DNA from: Acidimicrobiia bacterium
GTDB lineage: Bacteria > Actinomycetota > Acidimicrobiia > Spongiisociales > JAENVV01
Assembly: GCA_020352575.1 (NCBI GenBank)
Contig: CP070681.1
Location: forward strand, 204,669 to 209,873
Direction: 5' to 3'
DNA: 5,205 nt
The notes under the pieces: generated by a model
What the model was told of the DNA's origin: nothing
What the model saw: only the letters and a program-made list of their open reading frames with translations
The model's database searches: none
Shown: positions 1 to 5,062 of the stretch, piece by piece
Numbering within the stretch: position 1 is the stretch's first letter
Layout of the letters: each line of letters starts with the position of its first letter
Program-made: the position numbers and the translations under genes

Positions 1-750
1 CGCGCGATCGGGGAGGCTCTCCTGGATGAGGGCGGCGACGTCTGCTTCGCCGACCTCAACGGCACCAAAGCGGCAGAGGTCGCCGCAGCGAACGAGTCGC
101 GGGCGTCAGCAGCCGGTGCAAAGGTGATGGCCGCCACCGTCGATGTCGCCGACCGCGACCAGGTGCGAGCGATGATCTCCAACGTCGTTGGGGAGTTCGG
201 GAAGCTCGACGTGATGTTCAACAACGCAGGGCTCAACAAGCCAATGAACTTCCTCGATGTCACCGACGAGAACTGGGACCTCATCATGACCGTCAACGGT
301 TTGGGGGTCCTCATCGGGATCCAAGAAGCAGCGAAGCAGATGATCTCCCAGGGGCCAGCCGGATACCCCTACAAGATCATCAACACCGCCTCGATCGCAA
401 GCCGACAGGGGTACGACAACGTTGCTCCCTACTGCGCTTCCAAGGCGGCGGTCGTCTCACTCACGCAGTCCGCTGCGCGAGACCTCGCCAAACACGACAT
501 CACGGTCACGGGGTTCGCCCCCGGCGTGGTCGCAACCGAGTTGTGGGAGACCCTCGACAAGGACCTCATGGAGATCGGCGCATCAGAGCGTCCCGGCCAG
601 GCGATGGAGGAGTTCTCCGAGGGGATCCTCAGGGGAAGGGTGGCCACGGCAGACGACATCACCGGGACGACCACGTTCCTCGCCTCCCCGGCGAGCGACT
701 ACATGACCGGCCAGATCGTCATGATCGATGGGGGGATGGAACTCGTCTGA
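1..750 (+). CDS. Short-chain dehydrogenase/reductase (classical SDR), 5'-truncated by the window edge
   Basis: NAD(P)-dependent oxidoreductase of the classical SDR family, cytosolic. Frame 1 is open from base 1 to the TGA at 748-750, giving 249 visible residues; about a dozen N-terminal residues, including the TGxxxGIG cofactor loop, lie outside, since the first residues (RAIGEALL) normally follow that loop directly. An Asp ends strand beta-2 (FADLN, about residues 16-20), which usually favours NAD(H) over NADP(H). Also visible are NNAG (74-77), catalytic Asn99, Ser131, Tyr144 and Lys148 (YxxxK; Ser-Tyr spacing of 13 as in FabG), the PG motif (174-175) and the C-terminal MTGQ...DGG. The region around APGVVATELW and LASPASDYMTGQ resembles the meso-2,3-butanediol dehydrogenase/diacetyl reductase (BudC/ButA) branch, but substrate cannot be assigned. 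An internal ATG at 124 is not the true start, because conserved SDR sequence continues upstream of it. It converges on the cupin gene, seven bases away. Confidence 0.95.
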   Translation, partial: RAIGEALLDEGGDVCFADLNGTKAAEVAAANESRASAAGAKVMAATVDVADRDQVRAMISNVVGEFGKLDVMFNNAGLNKPMNFLDVTDENWDLIMTVNGLGVLIGIQEAAKQMISQGPAGYPYKIINTASIASRQGYDNVAPYCASKAAVVSLTQSAARDLAKHDITVTGFAPGVVATELWETLDKDLMEIGASERPGQAMEEFSEGILRGRVATADDITGTTTFLASPASDYMTGQIVMIDGGMELV

Positions 751-761
751 GGTTTCCTCAG
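747..761. terminator. Inverted repeat holding both convergent stop codons; possible bidirectional terminator
   Basis: CTGAGG (747-752), loop TTT (753-755), CCTCAG (756-761): a perfect 6-bp stem. The TGA of the SDR (748-750) lies in the left arm and the TGA of the cupin gene (760-758 on the minus strand) in the right arm. It is the only inverted repeat noticed in the seven-base gap between the two genes. No T-run follows on either strand, so a classical intrinsic terminator is not supported; partial termination, 3'-end protection or chance are all possible. Confidence 0.4.
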
Positions 762-1165
762 GGCAGTTCGTACCCCGCCTCCTCGAGCGACGACGCCCCG
801 CTGTAGCCCCACACGGTTACCAGCGGCTCGGTGTCCGACCCGTTCTCCAGCCCGTGGAAGACCCCTGCTGGGACGAACACCACGTCGCCGGCGGTCAACT
901 CCACCTGCTCATCGCCGATGTGCTTGATGGCACGGCCTTGGATGACGTATTCCCACTCCTCGGCATTGGCGTGCCGATGGATGTCGTGCTTGGACCCCGG
1001 CTTGAGCATCGTCCGACCGACGACCGTCGACTCCGAGCCGACGCTCTCGTCGGTGATGAGCCACCGCACCTCCATGTCGACCCACCCCTCGTCGGCGCTG
1101 AGGGACTCGTCGGGATCCACGTCGAGCGCACGAACGCGGAATCGATCGGCAGGGGATGCGGACAT
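758..1165 (-). CDS. Small single-domain cupin protein
   Basis: A 135-residue cytosolic protein with one cupin beta-barrel; last gene of a three-gene minus-strand operon. Numbering from the ATG at 1165, cupin motif 1 is G57-x5-H63-x-H65-x4-E70-x6-G77, and motif 2 is G93-x5-P99-x-G101-x2-H104-x3-N108. Both fit the family consensus exactly. H63, H65, E70 and H104 are the expected ligands for one divalent metal ion (Fe, Mn, Zn or Ni; not predictable). Start choice: a GTG at 1174 is also in frame, but it lies inside the GGAG at 1177-1174, whereas the ATG at 1165 sits 8 bases after that GGAG. Single-domain cupins include dioxygenases, isomerases and sugar- or ligand-binding proteins; nothing here selects among them. 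The gap to the upstream LVIVD gene is 42 bases and contains competing inverted repeats. Confidence 0.9.
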   Translation of the reverse strand: MSASPADRFRVRALDVDPDESLSADEGWVDMEVRWLITDESVGSESTVVGRTMLKPGSKHDIHRHANAEEWEYVIQGRAIKHIGDEQVELTAGDVVFVPAGVFHGLENGSDTEPLVTVWGYSGASSLEEAGYELP

Positions 1166-1173
1166 GGACGGCA

Positions 1174-1177
1174 CTCC
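1174..1177 (-). promoter_or_regulatory. Ribosome binding site GGAG deciding the cupin start
   Basis: On the minus strand the order is GGAG, then eight bases (TGCCGTCC), then ATG at 1165. The upstream in-frame GTG (1174-1172) begins at the last G of this GGAG and has no separate Shine-Dalgarno sequence of its own, so the ATG is preferred. Confidence 0.6.
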
Positions 1178-1219
1178 GGGTCGGGCTGCCGATGTTAGAG
1201 ACCCGGCCTAGAGCCGGGT
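1176..1219 (-). promoter_or_regulatory. Mutually exclusive stem-loops at the LVIVD stop / cupin ribosome-binding-site junction
   Basis: Three complementary segments are seen. ACCCGGC (1201-1207) and GCCGGGT (1213-1219) form a perfect 7-bp stem with a five-base loop that contains the LVIVD stop codon (TAG, 1210-1208 on minus). CCGGGTC (1176-1182) and GACCCGG (1200-1206) form a second perfect 7-bp stem with a 17-base loop. Both stems use 1201-1206, so only one can form at a time. The second would pair with the first two G bases of the cupin GGAG. Stopping ribosomes at the TAG would cover 1201-1207 and could free the cupin site. This is inference; in GC-rich DNA such repeats also arise by chance. 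Confidence 0.35.
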
Positions 1220-2365
1220 GGCCTCCATGCGTTGCCTGAGCTCGGGCTCTGGTTCGAGGACGTACACACCGCTGCCGGCGCGGTCGGTTGCGTAGACGAG
1301 GAGGTCCTCGTCGACCCACAGGTCGTTCATCTGGATCGCTTCCTGCCCGGGCGGGCACGCCCCCACCCAGTGGGCGATCTCCCTGGGATCCGTCGGATCG
1401 GCCAGGTCGTACACCCGCACACCGGCGTTGAAGTAGGTGGCGAGGATGACCTCGGCGCTCCGGTACGAACCGGGGCGGTTCTCGTGGAGGCAGTGCGCGC
1501 CGTACCGAAGGCCGCGGTCCCAGTACTCGTCGCCCGGCTCGGGGCAGATCGCCACGACTTCCGGGTTCGCCTCGTCAGAGATGTCGACGACCCGGATCAT
1601 GTGCGGCACGGCCCGGCCGTCCTTGATCTGTTCGTCGGTGACCGCCACGTAGTCCCTCCCCGGGAGCGGGAGCACGGTGTGCGTGTGTCCTCCCGGCGTC
1701 CAGTTGAGGTGCGAGATGGTGCGGATGTCCGAGAGGTCGGAGGTGTCGAGGATGACCATGCCCGAGTCCCAGAAGCCGAGGTAGGCCCGATCGCCCTGGA
1801 CCATGGCGTGGTGGACGGAGCGGTTCTCCTCGTCGGGCCAGGTGGGCGTCTCGTCGAGTCGCATCCCGGGCCACCACCAGCGACCGGCCTCGACCGGGTT
1901 CGAAGGATCCGAGACGTCGATGACGAACCAGATCCGCTCCCGGTAGTCGTCGGGCGTCGCCGACAGGTAGGCGTAGCGGCCCCCCTCGTAGACGATGCGA
2001 TGCACGCCACGGCCCCCGGACTCCCAGAACCCGACCTGCTCGGGGGCGAAGGGGTCGGTCAGGTCGTAGACGCACAGCCCGGCACGGTCTGGGTCGGAGC
2101 CCCGGAAGTGCTCGTGGTTGGTGAGGAGGAGGCCATCGGCGACCTGCACCTTGTGCGTGTGGCCGCCACCGGGCACCGGCCACTGGGCGACCAACTGGAG
2201 GTTGGTGGGGTCGGAGGCATCGAGGATGCTCGTACCCATGCGGCTCGGCCCGAAGTGGGCCACGTAGAGGGCGTCGCCACCGCGCATGACCTGCATCCCG
2301 TCGCCGTTCCCGGCGAGGTCGTGATGGCCGATCTGTCGGAGTCCCGCCATCGAGGCGCCGTGCAT
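1208..2365 (-). CDS. LVIVD-repeat seven-bladed beta-propeller protein
   Basis: A 385-residue protein of the LVIVD-repeat type; biochemical role unknown. Outer-strand repeats of the form V-x-D-x-S/T-D-P-x-x-P-x-x-V-x-x-W recur at about residues 44-63, 96-114, 145-164, 201-221, 256-275 and 314-333, with a degenerate seventh at 366-375. Each follows an inner-strand unit at about 22-38, 67-83, 120-136, 183-198, 225-243, 289-312 and 345-361. This makes a complete seven-fold propeller. The inner strands of blades 2-6 carry an equivalent histidine (H71, H122, H185, H229, H291), with Asn347 in blade 7. No signal peptide or membrane segment is seen, so it is probably cytosolic. Start: the ATG at 2365 overlaps the TGA of the upstream gene (TGATG) and has no clear Shine-Dalgarno site, implying translational coupling; an in-frame ATG at 2350 is the alternative. 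The reading frame stays open upstream to 2608, but that part is arginine-rich noise antisense to nothing and inside the upstream gene's coding sequence. Distant similarity to selenium-binding-protein/methanethiol-oxidase propellers is possible but unproven. Confidence 0.85.
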   Translation of the reverse strand: MHGASMAGLRQIGHHDLAGNGDGMQVMRGGDALYVAHFGPSRMGTSILDASDPTNLQLVAQWPVPGGGHTHKVQVADGLLLTNHEHFRGSDPDRAGLCVYDLTDPFAPEQVGFWESGGRGVHRIVYEGGRYAYLSATPDDYRERIWFVIDVSDPSNPVEAGRWWWPGMRLDETPTWPDEENRSVHHAMVQGDRAYLGFWDSGMVILDTSDLSDIRTISHLNWTPGGHTHTVLPLPGRDYVAVTDEQIKDGRAVPHMIRVVDISDEANPEVVAICPEPGDEYWDRGLRYGAHCLHENRPGSYRSAEVILATYFNAGVRVYDLADPTDPREIAHWVGACPPGQEAIQMNDLWVDEDLLVYATDRAGSGVYVLEPEPELRQRMEATRL

Positions 2366-2955
2366 CAGTCGGAGTGCGGGTCGTGCCCGGCCACCACGGT
2401 CTGCTCGCCGGCGAGGTCGATGGCGTCCTGGAGCTGCCCCTTCGTCGAGCCAAGGGTGCGGAGCCACCGCTGACCGCCGTAGGTGAAACCGATCCAGTAG
2501 CCGAGCTCGACGAGTTCCTCCTCGGTGAACTCGGCGCGGAGGTCCTCCCACATCGCGTCGTCGGCGAGATCCGGGTTCCACATGATTGCGTCGGCGTAGC
2601 GGAAACACAGCTTCTGGCGGTCGGTGTACTCATCGGACGTCTCGTAGTTGAGGAGGCTGTCCAGCTTGTCGGCATCGGTGCGGATGGCGCCGGCGACGCC
2701 CTGGCCCGAGCAGTATGAGCACTCCCCGCTCAGGGCGATGTAGGCCCGGAGGAGTTCCTTCAACTCGAAGTCCAGGACACCGTTGTGGTAGATCCACTCG
2801 CGGGTCTTGGTGAACGAGCGCATGACCCCCGGGACGTGGGAGCGGATCGACTGGAACTCCGGGCCCGGCTTGCCCTTTTCGATGGCGAACTCGAGCCACT
2901 CCCGGCACTCGGCATCCGTCAGGTCCTGCGGGAGCTTGTACGAGATGCGGGCCAC
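2365..2955 (-). CDS. Carboxymuconolactone decarboxylase / AhpD-like family protein
   Basis: A 196-residue, mostly helical cytosolic protein; first gene of the operon with the LVIVD and cupin genes. Numbering from the GTG at 2955, the active-site-like segment is E67, then C79-S-Y-C82 (ECSYCSGQG). The Glu-to-first-Cys distance of 12 matches AhpD. Such Cys pairs serve peroxidase or thiol-disulfide reactions in AhpD-like proteins; true gamma-carboxymuconolactone decarboxylases act in the beta-ketoadipate pathway. The histidine usually found three or four residues after the second Cys is replaced here by Gln85/Gly86, so canonical AhpD chemistry is doubtful. The C-terminal half contains a second family-like helix (ELVELGYWIGFTYGGQRW). 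Start: a GTG at 2961 is in frame but sits at the end of AAGGAG (2966-2961); the GTG at 2955 lies five bases after it and is preferred. The function label is family level only. Confidence 0.85.
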   Translation of the reverse strand: MARISYKLPQDLTDAECREWLEFAIEKGKPGPEFQSIRSHVPGVMRSFTKTREWIYHNGVLDFELKELLRAYIALSGECSYCSGQGVAGAIRTDADKLDSLLNYETSDEYTDRQKLCFRYADAIMWNPDLADDAMWEDLRAEFTEEELVELGYWIGFTYGGQRWLRTLGSTKGQLQDAIDLAGEQTVVAGHDPHSD

Positions 2956-2960
2956 GGGCA

Positions 2961-2966
2961 CTCCTT
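2961..2966 (-). promoter_or_regulatory. Ribosome binding site AAGGAG for the CMD-like gene
   Basis: AAGGAG on the minus strand (2966 to 2961), then five bases (TGCCC), then GTG at 2955. It overlaps the first base of the other in-frame GTG at 2961, which decides the start in favour of 2955. Confidence 0.6.
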
Positions 2967-2980
2967 GGGCGGGGTCGCCG

Positions 2981-3008
2981 AGTCTATCCCCCGGTCTGTG
3001 GAATGCAA
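2981..3008 (-). promoter_or_regulatory. Candidate promoter of the CMD-LVIVD-cupin operon
   Basis: On the minus strand, a -35-like TTGCAT (3008-3003) is followed by a 16-base spacer and a -10 box TAGACT (2986-2981; fits TANNNT). A start of transcription near 2974 would give a leader of about 20 bases containing AAGGAG. The -35 half matches the sigma-70 consensus only in TTG. No other promoter-like sequence was noticed for the three genes. Confidence 0.4.
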
Positions 3009-3015
3009 TCGTTTG

Positions 3016-3032
3016 CTACCTGCCGGTAGGCT
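3016..3032 (+). promoter_or_regulatory. Candidate leaderless promoter and small inverted repeat before the MFS gene
   Basis: TAGGCT (3027-3032) fits the actinobacterial -10 pattern TANNNT and lies eight bases before the ATG at 3041. Transcription would therefore begin at or beside the start codon, a leaderless message. No clear -35 is seen. The -10 overlaps an inverted repeat, CTACC (3016-3020) and GGTAG (3025-3029) around TGCC, which could be a repressor site in the 85-bp spacer shared with the divergent operon. The arms are only five bases, so chance is likely enough. Confidence 0.3.
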
Positions 3033-3040
3033 CCCCTGCC

Positions 3041-4234
3041 ATGGAGGCAACCACGGGATCACGAGTGCGCGACCCACGTCGGGTATCGCTGCTCATCGGC
3101 GTCGGCCTCCTGCTCCTCACGGTCGCTGCCTTCTTCCGCCCGCCCCTCCTCCCCGAGATCGGCCGGGACCTCGAGATCACCCCACTCGGCCTCGGGCTTT
3201 TGGGATCGATCTTCGCCGTAGGCCGAACCGCCGCGGACTTCCCCGCCGGATGGCTCTCGGATCGCTTCTCGGCCGGGCCGATGATGTTCTTCGGCGGCGG
3301 GCTCATCGCGCTCGGCAGCCTTGCGCTCGCCACTGCGCCCAACGACCTCGTCGCCTACGGATCGATGTTCTTCCTCGGTGTCGGGTCGACCTTCGCCCTC
3401 ACCACGGCAATGGCCCACTTCGCCAGGGCCCCGCGAGCGAACCGGGGCGTCGCCCTGTCGGCGTTCGCCGCATGGCTCCTCGCCGGCCAATCGCTCGGCC
3501 CGGCCGCCGGTGGGTTCCTCGCCGCCGGGGGCGGGTGGAGGCTCGCCATGTGGGTCGCAGCCGGACTTGCCGTCGCCGTCGCGGTCGGCTTCTTGTGGCT
3601 CCGCGCCCCCCAGCCGGCACCCGGCGACTCCAGCCATCACGGCGATGCCCCGCCGATCAATGCGCCCGGCTACGTGCTCGCACTCATCTACCTGCTGCCC
3701 GCCGTGCAGTTCGCCATCGGGGGTGCGCTCCTCCAGACGCTCATCCCCATCGTTGCCGATGGCGAACTCGGGATCGGGCCCGGCACGGTCGGCGCCGCCC
3801 TCGGCATCGGGGGCGGGATCCGATTCGTGTCGGCGCTGGCATCAGGCCGGATCTCCGACCGGGTCTCGCGTCGCTGGGCACTCGTCCCTTCACAGGTCAT
3901 CCAGGCGCTCGGCGTCGTGGTCTTCATGTTGTGGGCGACCCCTGCGGCGTGGTTCGGCTCGATCGTGCTGCTCACGCTCGGTTCGACCGGGGTGAGCATC
4001 GGGGCTGCGGTACTCGGTGACCTCTCCGAAGGGCAGCCGTTGGGCAGCCGGCTCGGCGCATTCCGGTTCACCGGCGACGCAGCCTTCATGGTCGCCCCGC
4101 TGCTGTGCGGCTGGCTCTACGAGGTGGCCGGACGTGCCGCAGCGACCGCTCCCATGGCCGTGTTCGCCATCGCAGTCACGGTCGGCGTAGCGTTCCTCGT
4201 GCCCGAGACGGGGCGCCGGGCCACCACCGGCTAG
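3041..4234 (+). CDS. Major facilitator superfamily (MFS) transporter
   Basis: A 397-residue inner-membrane secondary transporter. About twelve hydrophobic segments are seen, near residues 15-32, 48-68, 80-98, 104-124, 138-160, 168-186, 209-230, 244-266, 278-298, 303-325, 337-360 and 367-387. They split into two six-helix halves by a polar linker (about 188-208, with a His-His pair). MFS motif A is visible in the N half (G70-x3-D74-R75) and as its copy in the C half (G269-R-x2-D273-R274). A motif-C-like GxxxGPxxGG (149-158) at helix 5 is typical of drug/H+ antiporter-like MFS proteins, but the substrate is unknown. Start: the ATG at 3041 begins right before the first basic residues and helix; the frame is open further left, but that reading crosses the divergent spacer and the opposite-strand CMD gene. 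No strong Shine-Dalgarno sequence precedes it (GGTAGG, 10 bases away). The C-terminus overlaps the FAH gene by four bases. Confidence 0.92.
   Translation: MEATTGSRVRDPRRVSLLIGVGLLLLTVAAFFRPPLLPEIGRDLEITPLGLGLLGSIFAVGRTAADFPAGWLSDRFSAGPMMFFGGGLIALGSLALATAPNDLVAYGSMFFLGVGSTFALTTAMAHFARAPRANRGVALSAFAAWLLAGQSLGPAAGGFLAAGGGWRLAMWVAAGLAVAVAVGFLWLRAPQPAPGDSSHHGDAPPINAPGYVLALIYLLPAVQFAIGGALLQTLIPIVADGELGIGPGTVGAALGIGGGIRFVSALASGRISDRVSRRWALVPSQVIQALGVVVFMLWATPAAWFGSIVLLTLGSTGVSIGAAVLGDLSEGQPLGSRLGAFRFTGDAAFMVAPLLCGWLYEVAGRAAATAPMAVFAIAVTVGVAFLVPETGRRATTG
4231..4234. other. Shared palindromic CTAG: overlapping stop codons of convergent genes
   Basis: TAG of the MFS gene is 4232-4234 on plus; TAG of the FAH gene is 4233-4231 on minus. 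The two genes therefore overlap by exactly the palindrome CTAG. No intrinsic terminator with a T-run is seen nearby; only a 5-bp GCCGG/CCGGC stem (4215-4219 with 4227-4231) inside the MFS end. Confidence 0.9.
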
Positions 4235-5052
4235 GCGACGGGGTTCCGGATCGTCCCGATGCCTTCGACGGTGCTCTCGAGCACGTCGCCCGGCTGGAGG
4301 AACTCCGGAGGTGTCCGGGACTGGCCCACGCCCTCGGGGGTACCCGACAGGAAGAGGTCGCCCGGGTAGAGGGTGGACCCCGCCGAGAGCTCGACGAGCA
4401 GCTCGACGATGTCGAAGATCATGTGGCGGGTGTTCGAGGACTGCTTCACCGCACCGTTCACCGAGCACGAGAGGTCGAGGTCCTGCGGGTCGTCGATCGC
4501 CTTCGCGTCCACGAGCCACGGACCGATCGGGCACGTCCCGTCGAGGCTCTTCCCCTTGAACCACTGGCCACCCCGCTTGAGCTGGACCTCTCGAGCACTG
4601 ATGTCCTGGGCAACGACGTAGCCGGCGACGGCGTCCAGGGCGTTCTCCGGGGTGAGGTCCACGACCTGCTTGCCGATCACCACACCGAGCTCGACCTCCC
4701 AGTCCAACTTCTCGGTCACGCCTTGGTGGGACGGGATCCGGTCGAACGGACCGATCACCGAGCCTGTCATCTTCGAGAAGAAGTTGGGCCTCGTCGGCAA
4801 CTCCCGATCGCCATGGACGACGGCGCCTTCCTCGAAGTGCGGGAGGTAGTTCCAGCCGACGCAGAGCACGTTGCGGATCGGATCGAGCGGGGCCATGAGC
4901 GCCACGTCGGCGAGTGCAATCGGGGTGCCCGCATCGGCGGCACCATCGAGCACCGCAGCGAGCGGAGACGGGGCGTCGGTCGGGACCACGGCCTCGCCCT
5001 CGACCCTGCCCGTGGCCACCGTCCCCTCGTGTGCGTACTTCGCCCAGCGCAT
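4231..5052 (-). CDS. Fumarylacetoacetate hydrolase (FAH) family protein
   Basis: A 273-residue cytosolic enzyme of the FAH superfamily, which contains hydrolases, isomerases and decarboxylases of beta-diketo or 2-oxo acids that use one Mg or Mn ion. The N-terminal 50 or so residues form the small lead domain seen in 2-hydroxyhepta-2,4-diene-1,7-dioate isomerase-like proteins. The catalytic domain starts near residue 58. It shows GWNYxxHxxE (66-75), the metal ligands E119-V-E121 and D150 (AQDISARE), GKSLDGxxPxGPW (167-179), VNG (198-200), TxxMIFD (208-214), and TLxPGDLxxSGTPxGVG (227-243), all conserved family positions. Typical length is 250-300, so it looks intact. The ATG at 5052 is chosen because GGAGAAGGAC directly precedes it and the family N-terminus begins there; the longer open frame to 5184 is not family sequence. 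The substrate is not predictable. It lies 10 bases downstream of the DUF1015-like gene and is probably co-transcribed with it. Confidence 0.95.
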   Translation of the reverse strand: MRWAKYAHEGTVATGRVEGEAVVPTDAPSPLAAVLDGAADAGTPIALADVALMAPLDPIRNVLCVGWNYLPHFEEGAVVHGDRELPTRPNFFSKMTGSVIGPFDRIPSHQGVTEKLDWEVELGVVIGKQVVDLTPENALDAVAGYVVAQDISAREVQLKRGGQWFKGKSLDGTCPIGPWLVDAKAIDDPQDLDLSCSVNGAVKQSSNTRHMIFDIVELLVELSAGSTLYPGDLFLSGTPEGVGQSRTPPEFLQPGDVLESTVEGIGTIRNPVA

Positions 5053-5062
5053 GTCCTTCTCC
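5053..5062 (-). promoter_or_regulatory. Ribosome binding site of the FAH gene, abutting the upstream stop codon
   Basis: GGAGAAGGAC fills the whole gap between the upstream TGA (5065-5063) and the ATG at 5052. The Shine-Dalgarno GGAG touches the stop codon, so terminating ribosomes could re-initiate here. Confidence 0.7.

Noticed and set aside
1232..2473. 413-codon open frame on the plus strand opposite the LVIVD gene
   Set aside because: The translation is rich in Val, Arg, Gly and Asp without a recognisable domain, and it lies wholly antisense to a well-supported repeat protein and the end of the CMD-like gene; such frames are common in GC-rich DNA.
2366..2608. N-terminal extension of the LVIVD reading frame
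   Set aside because: Arg-rich sequence within the CMD-like coding region in another frame; the propeller begins after the ATG at 2365, which overlaps the CMD-like stop codon.
2807..3040. N-terminal extension of the MFS frame
   Set aside because: Runs across the divergent spacer and antisense to the CMD-like gene; the transporter's first helix follows the ATG at 3041 in the normal way.
2785..4020. 411-codon plus-strand frame overlapping the MFS gene
   Set aside because: Arg/Pro-rich, no membrane segments or domain; it crosses the divergent spacer and is a shifted reading of the MFS gene.
4215..4231. GCCGG/CCGGC stem as a terminator for the MFS gene
   Set aside because: Five-base stem inside the coding end with no T-run; too weak to call a terminator.
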